The notes under the pieces: generated by a model
Seen by the model: only the letters and a program-made list of their open reading frames with translations
Databases searched by the model: none
What the model was told of the DNA's origin: nothing
Translations under genes and position numbers: made by a program
Origin: Mycobacterium triplex
Lineage (GTDB): Bacteria > Actinomycetota > Actinomycetes > Mycobacteriales > Mycobacteriaceae
Length of the DNA stretch: 64,000 bases
Reading direction: 5' to 3'
Assembly: GCF_000689255.1 (NCBI RefSeq)
Contig: NZ_HG964446.1
Coordinates: 4,259,250-4,323,249, forward strand
Part shown: piece after piece, positions 8,316 to 16,190 of the stretch
How positions within the stretch are numbered: position 1 is the first letter of the stretch
Layout: every line of letters begins with the position of its first letter

Positions 8316-8372
8316 TCAGCGACAACAGTGCACGAAGACATCACATTCCGGGGCGTCGGAAGTCAGGTGCAT
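8316..8372 (-). CDS. Cysteine leader peptide upstream of subI (18 aa)
   Basis: An 18-residue ORF reading MHLTSDAPECDVFVHCCR, ending with a Cys-Cys-Arg triplet immediately before the stop. There is no Shine-Dalgarno. TAGGCT lies 7 nt upstream of the ATG, so the transcript probably starts at the A of the start codon. The arrangement matches polycysteine leaderless leaders described ahead of sulfate transport and sulfite reductase operons in M. smegmatis. Expected role: cis-acting sensor of cysteine supply controlling subI-cysTWA. It was missed by length-limited ORF calling. Confidence 0.78.
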   Translation of the reverse strand: MHLTSDAPECDVFVHCCR

Positions 8373-8379
8373 GGCGCGA

Positions 8380-8385
8380 AGCCTA
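8380..8385 (-). promoter_or_regulatory. Candidate -10 of the subI leader transcript
   Basis: TAGGCT on the minus strand (TANNNT consensus) ends 7 nt before the leader ATG at 8372, the spacing typical of leaderless mycobacterial mRNAs. Confidence 0.55.
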
Positions 8386-8429
8386 ACAGGAATCCACTGA
8401 CCCGCCACCGGACCGGGCCGGCACCCGCC

Positions 8430-8507
8430 TCAGTGCGTCACCCACCACGCGACGATCACCAATACCACGAGCGCGACGAGAACCAACGTCACGTGAGAAC
8501 GAGGCAT
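8430..8507 (-). CDS. Possible hydrophobic micropeptide (25 aa)
   Basis: ORF of 25 residues beginning MPRSHVT and continuing as one hydrophobic helix that ends WWVTH. Its ATG lies 5 nt after the stop of the 67-residue membrane protein upstream, so the two could be translated together. No good Shine-Dalgarno is visible. A single-pass membrane peptide is plausible; it may equally be a chance ORF. Confidence 0.35.
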   Translation of the reverse strand: MPRSHVTLVLVALVVLVIVAWWVTH

Positions 8508-8512
8508 CGCGG

Positions 8513-8716
8513 TTACCTGGGCGTCCCGTCGGTCCGACGCGCGCGCTGCATCAATTCGATGCCCTTGCTGAGCACGGCGTCCAGCGCCACCGCCGCGAGG
8601 TATGCCACCGCCAGCACGACCGGCATCACCACCATGGCCTGCAGCACGAAGGGAAGTCCGGAAAGCCACAGCTCATTTCCGTCCCACCAATTGAGGAACG
8701 CGTTCACCGGGCTCAC
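8513..8716 (-). CDS. Small membrane protein (67 aa, Rv2401A-like position)
   Basis: 67-residue protein starting GTG (VSPVNAFLNWWDG) with one long hydrophobic segment around residues 21-46 and a basic tail (MQRARR). It occupies the place of the small membrane protein between subI and the trehalase in M. tuberculosis; that equivalence is by position and recollection. The frame stays open upstream, but residues before the GTG have no membrane-protein character and would run into the divergent oxidoreductase. Function unknown. Confidence 0.6.
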   Translation of the reverse strand: MSPVNAFLNWWDGNELWLSGLPFVLQAMVVMPVVLAVAYLAAVALDAVLSKGIELMQRARRTDGTPR

Positions 8717-8762
8717 ACTATTCGTCCGAGCAGTCGAAACACCAATGTGTGAGGATCGGCAA

Positions 8763-9989
8763 GTGGCAATCGCAACCGAGGAAACCACCTGCCTCATCGC
8801 CGGCGGTGGCCCGGCCGGAATGGTGCTTGGCCTGCTGTTAGCGCGTGCCGGCATAAGAGTCACGGTGATGGAAAAGCACGCCGATTTCCTGCGTGATTTC
8901 CGGGGCGACACCGTGCACGCGAGCACCCTGCGCCTGCTCGACGAACTCGGTTTGGGATCGCGTTTCGCCCAGGTTCCGCATCGCCTGATCGACAGCATCC
9001 AACTGCAGGTGCAAGGCCAGTCGTTGAATCTCGATTTGTCGCACCTGCCGGGCGCGCATCAGCACATTGCCCTGGTACCCCAGTGGGACTTCCTGGAGCT
9101 GTTGGCCGCCGCGGCCGCGGCAGAACCCAGCTTCCAATTGATGCGCAGCACAGAGGTGACCGGCGTGGTGCGCGAGGGTGACCGCGTCACCGGCGTCACC
9201 TACCGCGACTCGAGCGGGGCGAGCAAACAGATGCGCGCCGCGCTGACGGTGGCCTGCGACGGGCGCGGGTCCACGGTGCGCTCCGCGCTCGCACTCGAAC
9301 CGCGCCGGTTCGGCGCCCCGATGGATGTGTGGTGGTTCCGGCTGCCCCGCCACGCCGGCGACCCGAGCGGACTTGCCGGCCGGTTCGTGTCCGGACACGG
9401 GATCATCATGATCGACCGCGGCGACTACTACCAGATCGCGTACGTCATTCCCAAGGGAACCGACACCGAGATGCGGGCCGAGGGCATCGAGGCGTTGCAC
9501 CGGGTGCTGGTGACCCTGGTGCCCTGGCTCGCCGACCGTGTCGGCACGCTGACTTCGTTCGACGACGTGAAACTGCTTGACGTACAACTCAATCGGTTGC
9601 GTCGCTGGTACACCCACGGCGCCCTGTGCATCGGCGACGCGGCGCACGCGATGTCGCCGGTCGGCGGGGTCGGGATCAACCTCGCGGTCGCCGATGCGGT
9701 AGCCGCCGCCCGCTTGCTGGCCGGTCCGCTGCAAGCCGGGCGGGTATCGACTCGGGAGTTGTTGCGGGTGCAGGTACGCCGCTGGATACCGACGGCGATC
9801 GTGCAGGCCGTGCAACGGGCGATCCACGCCCAAGTGGTCGCCGACGTGGTGGGCGGAGGCGACGGCAAAGCGCCCCGCGGCATTGGGCTGGCCAGCCGAA
9901 CACCGGCCTTGCGGCGGTTGTTCGCCTACCTGGTGGCGATCGGTCCACTGTCCGAGCACGCACCGAAGTTCGCCCGGCCTAACGGCTAG
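8763..9989 (+). CDS. FAD-dependent aromatic-hydroxylase-type monooxygenase
   Basis: Class A flavoprotein monooxygenase of the p-hydroxybenzoate hydroxylase fold, 408 residues. Three hallmark motifs are present: the N-terminal dinucleotide-binding GGGPAGMVLG (about residues 12-21), the DG-type motif CDGRGSTVRS near 165, and GDAAHAMSPVGGVG near 295 that binds the FAD ribityl chain. Substrate unknown. GTG at 8763 follows GAGG at 8 nt; an ATG at 8745 would add six residues. It is divergent from the small membrane gene and precedes the trehalase by 41 nt. No counterpart is remembered at this place in M. tuberculosis. Confidence 0.82.
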   Translation: MAIATEETTCLIAGGGPAGMVLGLLLARAGIRVTVMEKHADFLRDFRGDTVHASTLRLLDELGLGSRFAQVPHRLIDSIQLQVQGQSLNLDLSHLPGAHQHIALVPQWDFLELLAAAAAAEPSFQLMRSTEVTGVVREGDRVTGVTYRDSSGASKQMRAALTVACDGRGSTVRSALALEPRRFGAPMDVWWFRLPRHAGDPSGLAGRFVSGHGIIMIDRGDYYQIAYVIPKGTDTEMRAEGIEALHRVLVTLVPWLADRVGTLTSFDDVKLLDVQLNRLRRWYTHGALCIGDAAHAMSPVGGVGINLAVADAVAAARLLAGPLQAGRVSTRELLRVQVRRWIPTAIVQAVQRAIHAQVVADVVGGGDGKAPRGIGLASRTPALRRLFAYLVAIGPLSEHAPKFARPNG

Positions 9990-10030
9990 TCCGATGGACG
10001 CCGGGCGGGTCGACAGATGATGATGTCGAG

Positions 10031-12070
10031 ATGGTCATGCACGCTGAACCCGCCGACCAGCCCGCCAGCGGGGAGCCCGAGCAGGCGTTTGGATCGGCCC
10101 GCCAATCGCCGTTGGACTCGCCGCTTGATTTCAGCGGGTCGGCGCCGTTCAGCTCCGGCGGCGCACTGCGCAACCCGTTCCCGCCGATCGCCGACTACGC
10201 GTTTCTGTCCGACTGGGAAACGACCTGCCTGATCTCCCCCGCCGGCTCGGTCGAGTGGCTGTGCGTGCCGCGGCCGGACTCGCCGAGCGTGTTCGGCGCG
10301 ATCCTGGACCGCAGCGCCGGCCATTTCCGGCTCGGCCCGTACGGCGTCTCGGTGCCCTCGGCCCGCCGCTACCTGCCGGGCAGCCTGATCATGGAAACCA
10401 CGTGGCAAACGCACACCGGCTGGCTGATTGTGCGCGACGCGCTGGTGATGGGCCCCTGGCATGACATCGAGCGCCGGTCCAAAACCCACCGTCGTACCCC
10501 GATGGATTGGGATGCCGAGCACATTCTGCTGCGCACGGTGCGGTGCGTCAGCGGCACCGTCGAGCTGATGATGAGCTGCGAACCGGCGTTCGACTACCAC
10601 CGCATCGGCCCCACCTGGGAATACTCCGCCCACGCATACGGCGAGGCAGTCGCGCGCGCCAGCAAGCAACCGGACGACCATCCGCAGCTGCGGCTGACCA
10701 GCAATCTGAACATCGGCCTGGAGGGTCGCGAGGCCCGGGCCCGCACCCGGATGAAGGAGGGCGACGACGTGTTCGTCGCGCTGAGCTGGACCAAGCACCC
10801 GGCGCCGCAGACCTATCAAGAAGCTGCCGACAGGATGTGGCAGACCACCGAGTGCTGGCGGCAGTGGATCAACATCGGCAACTTCCCGGACCACCCGTGG
10901 CGGGAATTCCTGCAGCGCAGCGCGCTGACGCTGAAGGGTTTGACCTATTCGCCCACCGGTGCGCTGCTGGCGGCCAGCACCACGTCGCTGCCGGAGACGC
11001 CGCAGGGCGAACGCAACTGGGACTACCGCTATGCGTGGGTGCGCGACTCGACGTTCGCGTTGTGGGGCCTGTACACGCTGGGGCTGGACCGCGAGGCCGA
11101 CGACTTCTTCGCGTTCATCGCCGACGTCTCCGGCGCCAACAACAACGAGCGCCATCCGCTGCAGGTGATGTACGGCGTGGGCGGCGAGCGCAGCCTGGTC
11201 GAAGAGGAACTGCACCACCTGTCCGGCTATGACCACGCGCGCCCGGTGCGCATCGGCAACGGCGCGTATAACCAAGTGCAACACGACATTTGGGGATCGA
11301 TCCTGGACTCGTTCTACCTGCACGCCAAGTCGCGCGAGCAGGTGCCGGAGACCCTGTGGCCGGTGCTCAAGAAGCAGGTGGAGGAGGCGATCGCCCATTG
11401 GCGCGAGCCCGACCGCGGCATCTGGGAGGTGCGCGGGGAGCCGCAGCACTTCACCTCGTCGAAGGTGATGTGCTGGGTGGCGCTGGACCGCGGGTCGAAA
11501 CTGGCCGAGCGACAAGGCGAGAAGAGCTACGCGCAGCAGTGGCGCGCGATCGCCGAGGAGATCAAGGCCGACATCCTCAAGCACGGGGTGGACTCCCGCG
11601 GGGTGTTCACCCAGCGCTACGGCAGCGACGCGTTGGACGCCTCGCTGCTGCTGGTGGTGCTGACCCGCTTCCTGCCACCCGACGATCCGCGCGTGCGCAA
11701 CACGGTGCTGGCGATCGCGAACGAGCTCACCGAAGAGGGGCTGGTGCTGCGCTACCGGGTCGAACAGACCGACGACGGGCTGGCCGGCGAGGAGGGCACC
11801 TTCACCATCTGCTCGTTCTGGCTGGTGTCGGCCCTGGTCGAGATCGGTGAGGTGCATCGTGCCAAGCGGCTGTGCGAGCGGCTGCTGTCCTACGCCAGTC
11901 CGCTGCAGCTGTACGCCGAGGAGATCGAGCCGCGCACCGGCCGGCACCTGGGCAACTTCCCGCAGGCGTTCACCCACCTGGCGCTGATCAACGCGGTGGT
12001 GCACGTGATCCGCGCCGAGGAGGAACTCGACGGCTCCGGGATGTTCCAGCCCGCCAACGCGCCCATGTGA
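10031..12070 (+). CDS. treH: GH15 trehalase (Rv2402 family)
   Basis: Hydrolyses trehalose to two glucose molecules. Mycobacterial trehalase belongs to glycoside hydrolase family 15 (glucoamylase-like) rather than GH37. The 679-residue protein has the N-terminal beta domain starting FPPIADYAFLSD and the (alpha/alpha)6 catalytic barrel. Visible GH15 motifs are NWDYRYAWVRD at 329-339, and GEEGTF at 586-591 where a catalytic glutamate is expected. It is some tens of residues longer than its M. tuberculosis relative because of a polar N-terminal extension. ATG at 10031 is used; ATG at 10037 is equally possible. Confidence 0.87.
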   Translation: MVMHAEPADQPASGEPEQAFGSARQSPLDSPLDFSGSAPFSSGGALRNPFPPIADYAFLSDWETTCLISPAGSVEWLCVPRPDSPSVFGAILDRSAGHFRLGPYGVSVPSARRYLPGSLIMETTWQTHTGWLIVRDALVMGPWHDIERRSKTHRRTPMDWDAEHILLRTVRCVSGTVELMMSCEPAFDYHRIGPTWEYSAHAYGEAVARASKQPDDHPQLRLTSNLNIGLEGREARARTRMKEGDDVFVALSWTKHPAPQTYQEAADRMWQTTECWRQWINIGNFPDHPWREFLQRSALTLKGLTYSPTGALLAASTTSLPETPQGERNWDYRYAWVRDSTFALWGLYTLGLDREADDFFAFIADVSGANNNERHPLQVMYGVGGERSLVEEELHHLSGYDHARPVRIGNGAYNQVQHDIWGSILDSFYLHAKSREQVPETLWPVLKKQVEEAIAHWREPDRGIWEVRGEPQHFTSSKVMCWVALDRGSKLAERQGEKSYAQQWRAIAEEIKADILKHGVDSRGVFTQRYGSDALDASLLLVVLTRFLPPDDPRVRNTVLAIANELTEEGLVLRYRVEQTDDGLAGEEGTFTICSFWLVSALVEIGEVHRAKRLCERLLSYASPLQLYAEEIEPRTGRHLGNFPQAFTHLALINAVVHVIRAEEELDGSGMFQPANAPM

Positions 12071-12082
12071 CGTAAAGCGCCG

Positions 12083-14020
12083 CTATTTCTTGGCTTTGTC
12101 GCCCGCCGCGTCGGTGGATAGCGCCGCGACGAACGCCTCCTGCGGGACATCCACGCGCCCAATGGTTTTCATCCGCTTCTTGCCTTCCTTCTGCTTTTCC
12201 AGAAGTTTGCGTTTGCGGGTGATGTCACCCCCGTAGCACTTGGACAGCACGTCCTTGCGGATAGCGCGGATGTTCTCGCGGGCAATGATTTTCGATCCGA
12301 TCGCCGCCTGCACCGGCACCTCGAACTGCTGGCGCGGAATCAGTTCCTTCAGCTTGGTGGTCATCTTGTTTCCGTAGGCGAACGCCGAATCCTTGTGCAC
12401 GATCGCCGAAAACGCGTCGACGGCCTCGCCCTGCAGCAGGATGTCGACCTTGACCAACGAAGCTTCCTGTTCGCCGGCCTCCTCGTAGTCCAGGCTGGCG
12501 TAGCCGCGGGTGCGCGATTTGAGCGAGTCGAAGAAGTCGAAGATGATCTCGCCCAACGGCATCGTGTAGCGCAGCTCGACGCGCTCCGGGGACAGGTAAT
12601 CCATGCCGCCGAGCTCGCCGCGGCGCGACTGGCACAGCTCCATGATGGTGCCGATGAACTCACTCGGCGCGATGACAGTCGTCTTCACGATGGGTTCGTA
12701 CACCGTGCGCACCTTGCCTTCGGGCCAGTCCGACGGGTTGGTCACCACGATCTCGCTGTCGTCCTCCTTGACCACCCGGTACACGACGTTGGGTGACGTC
12801 GAGATCAGGTCCAAATCGAACTCGCGCTCCAGGCGCTCCCGGGTGATCTCCATGTGCAGCAGACCCAAAAAGCCACACCGGAATCCGAAGCCCAGCGCCA
12901 CCGACGTCTCCGGCTCGTAGGTCAGGGCCGCGTCGTTGAGTTGCAGTTTTTCCAGGGCATCGCGCAGATCCGGGTAGTCCGAACCGTCCACGGGATACAG
13001 CCCCGAATACACCATCGGCTTGGGTTCGCGGTAGCCGGTGAGCGCTTCCTTCGCCCCGTGGCGGGCCGTCGTCACGGTGTCACCGACCTTGGATTGGCGG
13101 ACGTCCTTCACGCCGGTGATCAGGTAGCCCACCTCCCCCACGCCCAGCCCCTCGCTGGCCTTGGGTTCGGGCGAGACGATGCCGACCTCGAGCAGTTCGT
13201 GCGTCGCGCCGGTGGACATCATCGCGATGCGCTCGCGCGGCGTGATCTTGCCGTCGACCACGCGGACGTAGGTCACCACCCCGCGGTAGATGTCGTACAC
13301 GGAATCGAAGATCATCGCACGGGCCGGGGCGTCCGCGTCGCCCTGCGGCGGCGGCACCTCACGCACCACGTGGTCGAGCAGGTCGGCCACGCCCTCGCCC
13401 GTCTTGCCGGACACCCGGAGCACGTCGCCCGGTTCGCAGCCGATGATGTGCGCGATCTCACCGGCATAGCGATCCGGGTCGGCCGCGGGCAGGTCGATCT
13501 TGTTGAGCACCGGGATGATGTGCAGGTCGCGGTCCAGCGCGAGGTACAGATTTGCCAGCGTCTGGGCCTCGATGCCCTGCGCGGCGTCGACCAGCAGCAC
13601 CGCGCCCTCGCAGGCCTCCAGCGCGCGGGACACTTCGTAGGTGAAGTCGACGTGGCCCGGGGTGTCGATCAGGTGCAGGACGAACTCTTCGTCGCCGACC
13701 TTCCAGGGCAGCCGGACGTTCTGTGCCTTGATGGTGATGCCGCGCTCCCGCTCGATGTCCATCCGGTCCAGGTACTGGGCGCGCATGGACCGCTCGTCGA
13801 CGACGCCGGTGAGCTGCAGCATCCGGTCGGCCAGCGTGGACTTTCCGTGGTCGATATGAGCGATGATGCAGAAGTTCCTGATCTGCGCCGGCGCGGTGAA
13901 GGTCTTGTCGGCGAAACTGCTGATGGGAATCTCCTGGCGGGTGCTGTTGATGCTGCTTGACCGTGGTTCGCGGGTACGTCCAGGGTATCCATGCGGGCTG
14001 GTCGGGACACACTCGGACAC
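12083..14020 (-). CDS. lepA: Elongation factor 4 (LepA)
   Basis: Ribosome-associated GTPase that acts on stalled or back-translocated ribosomes. The 645-residue protein carries G1 AHIDHGKST at 54-62, the effector segment with RGITIK, G3 DTPGHVDF, and the LepA-specific C-terminal domain ending in the basic KRKRKLLEKQKEGKKR stretch. Only GTG at 14020 gives an in-frame start ahead of the conserved IPISSFADKTF segment, about 30 residues into the protein as in other mycobacteria. It is divergent from the PemK-like gene by 35 nt and converges on the trehalase. Confidence 0.95.
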   Translation of the reverse strand: MSECVPTSPHGYPGRTREPRSSSINSTRQEIPISSFADKTFTAPAQIRNFCIIAHIDHGKSTLADRMLQLTGVVDERSMRAQYLDRMDIERERGITIKAQNVRLPWKVGDEEFVLHLIDTPGHVDFTYEVSRALEACEGAVLLVDAAQGIEAQTLANLYLALDRDLHIIPVLNKIDLPAADPDRYAGEIAHIIGCEPGDVLRVSGKTGEGVADLLDHVVREVPPPQGDADAPARAMIFDSVYDIYRGVVTYVRVVDGKITPRERIAMMSTGATHELLEVGIVSPEPKASEGLGVGEVGYLITGVKDVRQSKVGDTVTTARHGAKEALTGYREPKPMVYSGLYPVDGSDYPDLRDALEKLQLNDAALTYEPETSVALGFGFRCGFLGLLHMEITRERLEREFDLDLISTSPNVVYRVVKEDDSEIVVTNPSDWPEGKVRTVYEPIVKTTVIAPSEFIGTIMELCQSRRGELGGMDYLSPERVELRYTMPLGEIIFDFFDSLKSRTRGYASLDYEEAGEQEASLVKVDILLQGEAVDAFSAIVHKDSAFAYGNKMTTKLKELIPRQQFEVPVQAAIGSKIIARENIRAIRKDVLSKCYGGDITRKRKLLEKQKEGKKRMKTIGRVDVPQEAFVAALSTDAAGDKAKK

Positions 14021-14043
14021 GGTCGGGCCGGTCGGCCGACGAC

Positions 14044-14049
14044 TATGCT
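14044..14049 (+). promoter_or_regulatory. Candidate -10 of leaderless PemK-like gene
   Basis: TATGCT ends exactly 6 nt before the ATG at 14056, which has no Shine-Dalgarno. This is a textbook arrangement for a leaderless mycobacterial transcript. Confidence 0.55.
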
Positions 14050-14055
14050 GCGACT

Positions 14056-14655
14056 ATGGCGTCCAGCCGGAAATCGCAATGGAAAACCTTCCAGCGGTTC
14101 GCCCAGAACGTCGTCGTTTACGGGGTCCCGCGACTCATCCAGCAGGTGCAGACCGCGCATGCGGTGTACCGCGAAATCGAACAGGTCGTGAAAGCCACCG
14201 CTAGCGCACGGGCCACCGACGACTCGGAGCCGACGTCGATCACCGAGGGCCGGCCGGTGACCAGCGACAGCTTCCCCACCGCGCAACGGGCCCGCAAGGT
14301 GGTCTACGCCCCCGACCTCGACGGCCGCGCCGATCCCGGGGAAATCGTCTGGACCTGGGTGGTCTACGAGGACGATCCCACCCGCGGCAAGGACCGCCCG
14401 GTGCTCGTCGTGGGCCGCGACCGCGGCGTGCTGCTCGCGCTCATGCTGTCCAGTCAGGAGCACTATGCCTCCGACCCGGATTGGGTCGGGATCGGCACCG
14501 GCGACTGGGATTACGAGGGCCGCGAAAGCTGGGTGCGGCTGGACCGGGTGCTCGACGTGCCCGAAGAGGGTATTCGCCGCGAGGGCGCGGTCCTGAACCG
14601 CGAGATCTTCGACGTGGTGGCCGCGCGGCTGCGCGCCGACTACGCCTGGCGCTGA
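14056..14655 (+). CDS. PemK/MazF-like domain protein (Rv2405 family)
   Basis: 199-residue protein. An N-terminal helical, basic region (about 1-75) precedes a PemK/MazF-like beta-barrel beginning PGEIVWTWVVYEDD near residue 96 and including KDRPVLVVGRD, the usual core of MazF-type endoribonucleases. No antitoxin gene is adjacent, and the protein is larger than true MazF toxins, so it may be a housekeeping relative rather than a toxin. Its apparent leaderless promoter lies in the 35-nt gap with lepA. It ends just before a long hairpin. Confidence 0.75.
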   Translation: MASSRKSQWKTFQRFAQNVVVYGVPRLIQQVQTAHAVYREIEQVVKATASARATDDSEPTSITEGRPVTSDSFPTAQRARKVVYAPDLDGRADPGEIVWTWVVYEDDPTRGKDRPVLVVGRDRGVLLALMLSSQEHYASDPDWVGIGTGDWDYEGRESWVRLDRVLDVPEEGIRREGAVLNREIFDVVAARLRADYAWR

Positions 14656-14660
14656 CTCCC

Positions 14661-14726
14661 TTCGCCGAACGTGCTCTGGTGGCGACAAATGCGCGGATTT
14701 CTCGCCACCAGAGCACGTTCGCCGAA
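14661..14726. terminator. Long hairpin between convergent genes
   Basis: Inverted repeat with 25-nt arms (14661-14685 and 14702-14726) differing at one pair, and a 16-nt loop (CAAATGCGCGGATTTC). It lies between the convergent PemK-like and CBS-domain genes, 5 and 8 nt from their stops. There is no U-tract, so it is a bidirectional terminator or mRNA-end stabiliser of the U-less type. A second hairpin of the same design is at 33507-33563. Confidence 0.7.
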
Positions 14727-14734
14727 AAGGGCGC

Positions 14735-15163
14735 TCAGCCTTGCGTGATGTAGGACTGCAGCTGCTGCTGTTCGGCCTCGAGCTCTTCCATGCGCGTCTT
14801 GACGACGTCGCCGATGCTGACGATGCCGATCAGCTTCCTGCCGTCGAGCACGGGCACGTGACGCACCCGATTCTTGGTCATCAGCACGCTGATCTCGTCG
14901 ACCGTGTCGGACTTCGTGCAGGTCGCGACCGTCGCGGTCATGATCTTGGAGACCGGGCGGGTGAGCATGCTGGGCCCATGCGCGTGCAGCTGGCGCACGA
15001 CGTCGCGCTCGGACACGATGCCGACCACTCCCTCGTCCCCGACCACCACCATGGCGCCGATGTTTTGCTCGGCGAGGCCGGCGAGCAATTCCCGGACCGT
15101 CGCGTCGGGATTGATCGTGGTGACCGCCGCGCCTTTGTTTCGCAAAACGTCCGCTATCCGCAT
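14735..15163 (-). CDS. Tandem CBS-domain protein (Rv2406c family)
   Basis: 142-residue protein made almost entirely of two CBS domains (about 5-65 and 75-130), a Bateman module that binds adenosyl ligands such as AMP or ATP. Typical segments are VGIVSERDVVRQL in the first and HVPVLDGRKLIGIVSIGD in the second. It stands alone without an effector domain, so it probably regulates a partner protein. ATG at 15163 has GGAGG 5 nt upstream. Convergent with the PemK-like gene through the hairpin. Confidence 0.9.
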   Translation of the reverse strand: MRIADVLRNKGAAVTTINPDATVRELLAGLAEQNIGAMVVVGDEGVVGIVSERDVVRQLHAHGPSMLTRPVSKIMTATVATCTKSDTVDEISVLMTKNRVRHVPVLDGRKLIGIVSIGDVVKTRMEELEAEQQQLQSYITQG

Positions 15164-15321
15164 CGAGCCTCCAGCTGGTTGTGATCTGCTTCACACCAGG
15201 CTACGGCTAACTCGCGCGGCGGGAAAGCCAACACGAAAACCGGCAACCGATCCCCAACCGATACCCGCGTGTCCGCGGGCCAAACATGCGAGCCACCCAC
15301 GCGTCTTGAAAGATTGGGGCC

Positions 15322-16164
15322 ATGATCGAGATCACCCTGTTAGGAACCGGCAGTCCCATCCCCGATCCGAACCGCGCGGGACCGGCGACGCTGGTGCGGG
15401 CCGGCGGGCAAGCGTTCCTGGTGGATTGCGGGCGCGGCGTGCTGCAGCGCGCGGCGGCCGTTGGCGTGGGTGCCGCCGGGTTGTCGGCGCTGCTGCTCAC
15501 CCACCTGCACAGCGACCACATCGGCGATCTCGGCGACCTGCTGATCACGCGGTGGATCACCACGTTCACACCCGATCCCGCGCCGTTCCCGATCATCGGG
15601 CCGCCGGGCACCGCCGAGACGGTCGAGGCCATGCTGAAGGCGTTCGGCCACGACATCGGTTACCGCATCGCCCATCACGACGACCTGAACACGCCGCCGC
15701 CGATCGAGGTGCACGAGTACACCGAGGGCCCGGTGTGGGACCGCGACGGCGTTTTTATTCGGGTCGCGCCCACCGACCACCGGCCGGTGGCACCGACCAT
15801 CGGATTCCGGATCGACGCCGGCGGCGCCTCGGTGGCGCTGGCCGGGGACACGGTGCCGTGCGCGGGCCTGGACGATCTGGCGGCCGGGGCAGACGCGTTG
15901 GTGCACACGGTGATCCGCAAGGACATCGTCACGCAGATCCCGCAGCAGCGGCTGCAGGACATCTGCGACTACCATTCGTCGGTCGAAGAAGCCGCGGCGA
16001 CCGCGGCCCGCGCCGGGGTCGGCACGTTGGTCATGACGCACTATGTGCCGGCGCTGGTGCCCGGACAGGAAGAACAGTGGCGCACACTGGCCGCGTCGCA
16101 ATTCGGCGGGCGCATCGAGCTCGGCGACGACTTGCACCGGGTCGAAGTCTCGCCGCAGCCGTAG
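15322..16164 (+). CDS. rnz: RNase Z-type metallo-beta-lactamase hydrolase (Rv2407)
   Basis: 280-residue metallo-beta-lactamase of the RNase Z/ElaC group, which cleaves tRNA precursors 3' of the discriminator or acts on related phosphodiesters. The zinc motif HLHSDH is at 61-66, with GDTVPC near 176 and MTHYVPAL near 238 supplying further ligands. Mycobacterial RNase Z enzymes lack the long exosite arm, and none is obvious here. ATG at 15322 is preceded by GGGG. The stop TAG lies inside a GCCGTA repeat, so in-frame TAG codons recur every 6 nt behind it. Confidence 0.85.
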   Translation: MIEITLLGTGSPIPDPNRAGPATLVRAGGQAFLVDCGRGVLQRAAAVGVGAAGLSALLLTHLHSDHIGDLGDLLITRWITTFTPDPAPFPIIGPPGTAETVEAMLKAFGHDIGYRIAHHDDLNTPPPIEVHEYTEGPVWDRDGVFIRVAPTDHRPVAPTIGFRIDAGGASVALAGDTVPCAGLDDLAAGADALVHTVIRKDIVTQIPQQRLQDICDYHSSVEEAAATAARAGVGTLVMTHYVPALVPGQEEQWRTLAASQFGGRIELGDDLHRVEVSPQP

Positions 16165-16190
16165 CCGTAGCCGTAGCCGTAGCCGTAGCC
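16158..16190 (+). repeat. GCCGTA hexanucleotide repeat (5.5 copies)
   Basis: Five perfect GCCGTA units plus GCC, spanning the rnz stop codon and running directly up to the ATG of the glycosyltransferase gene. The repeat occupies the place where that gene's ribosome site should be. Copy-number change would shift spacing by 6 nt without altering either reading frame. Confidence 0.95.

Noticed and set aside
16158..16190. Hexamer repeat considered as a CRISPR or origin iteron
   Set aside because: Contiguous 6-nt units with no spacers, and located at a gene junction; a simple tandem repeat.
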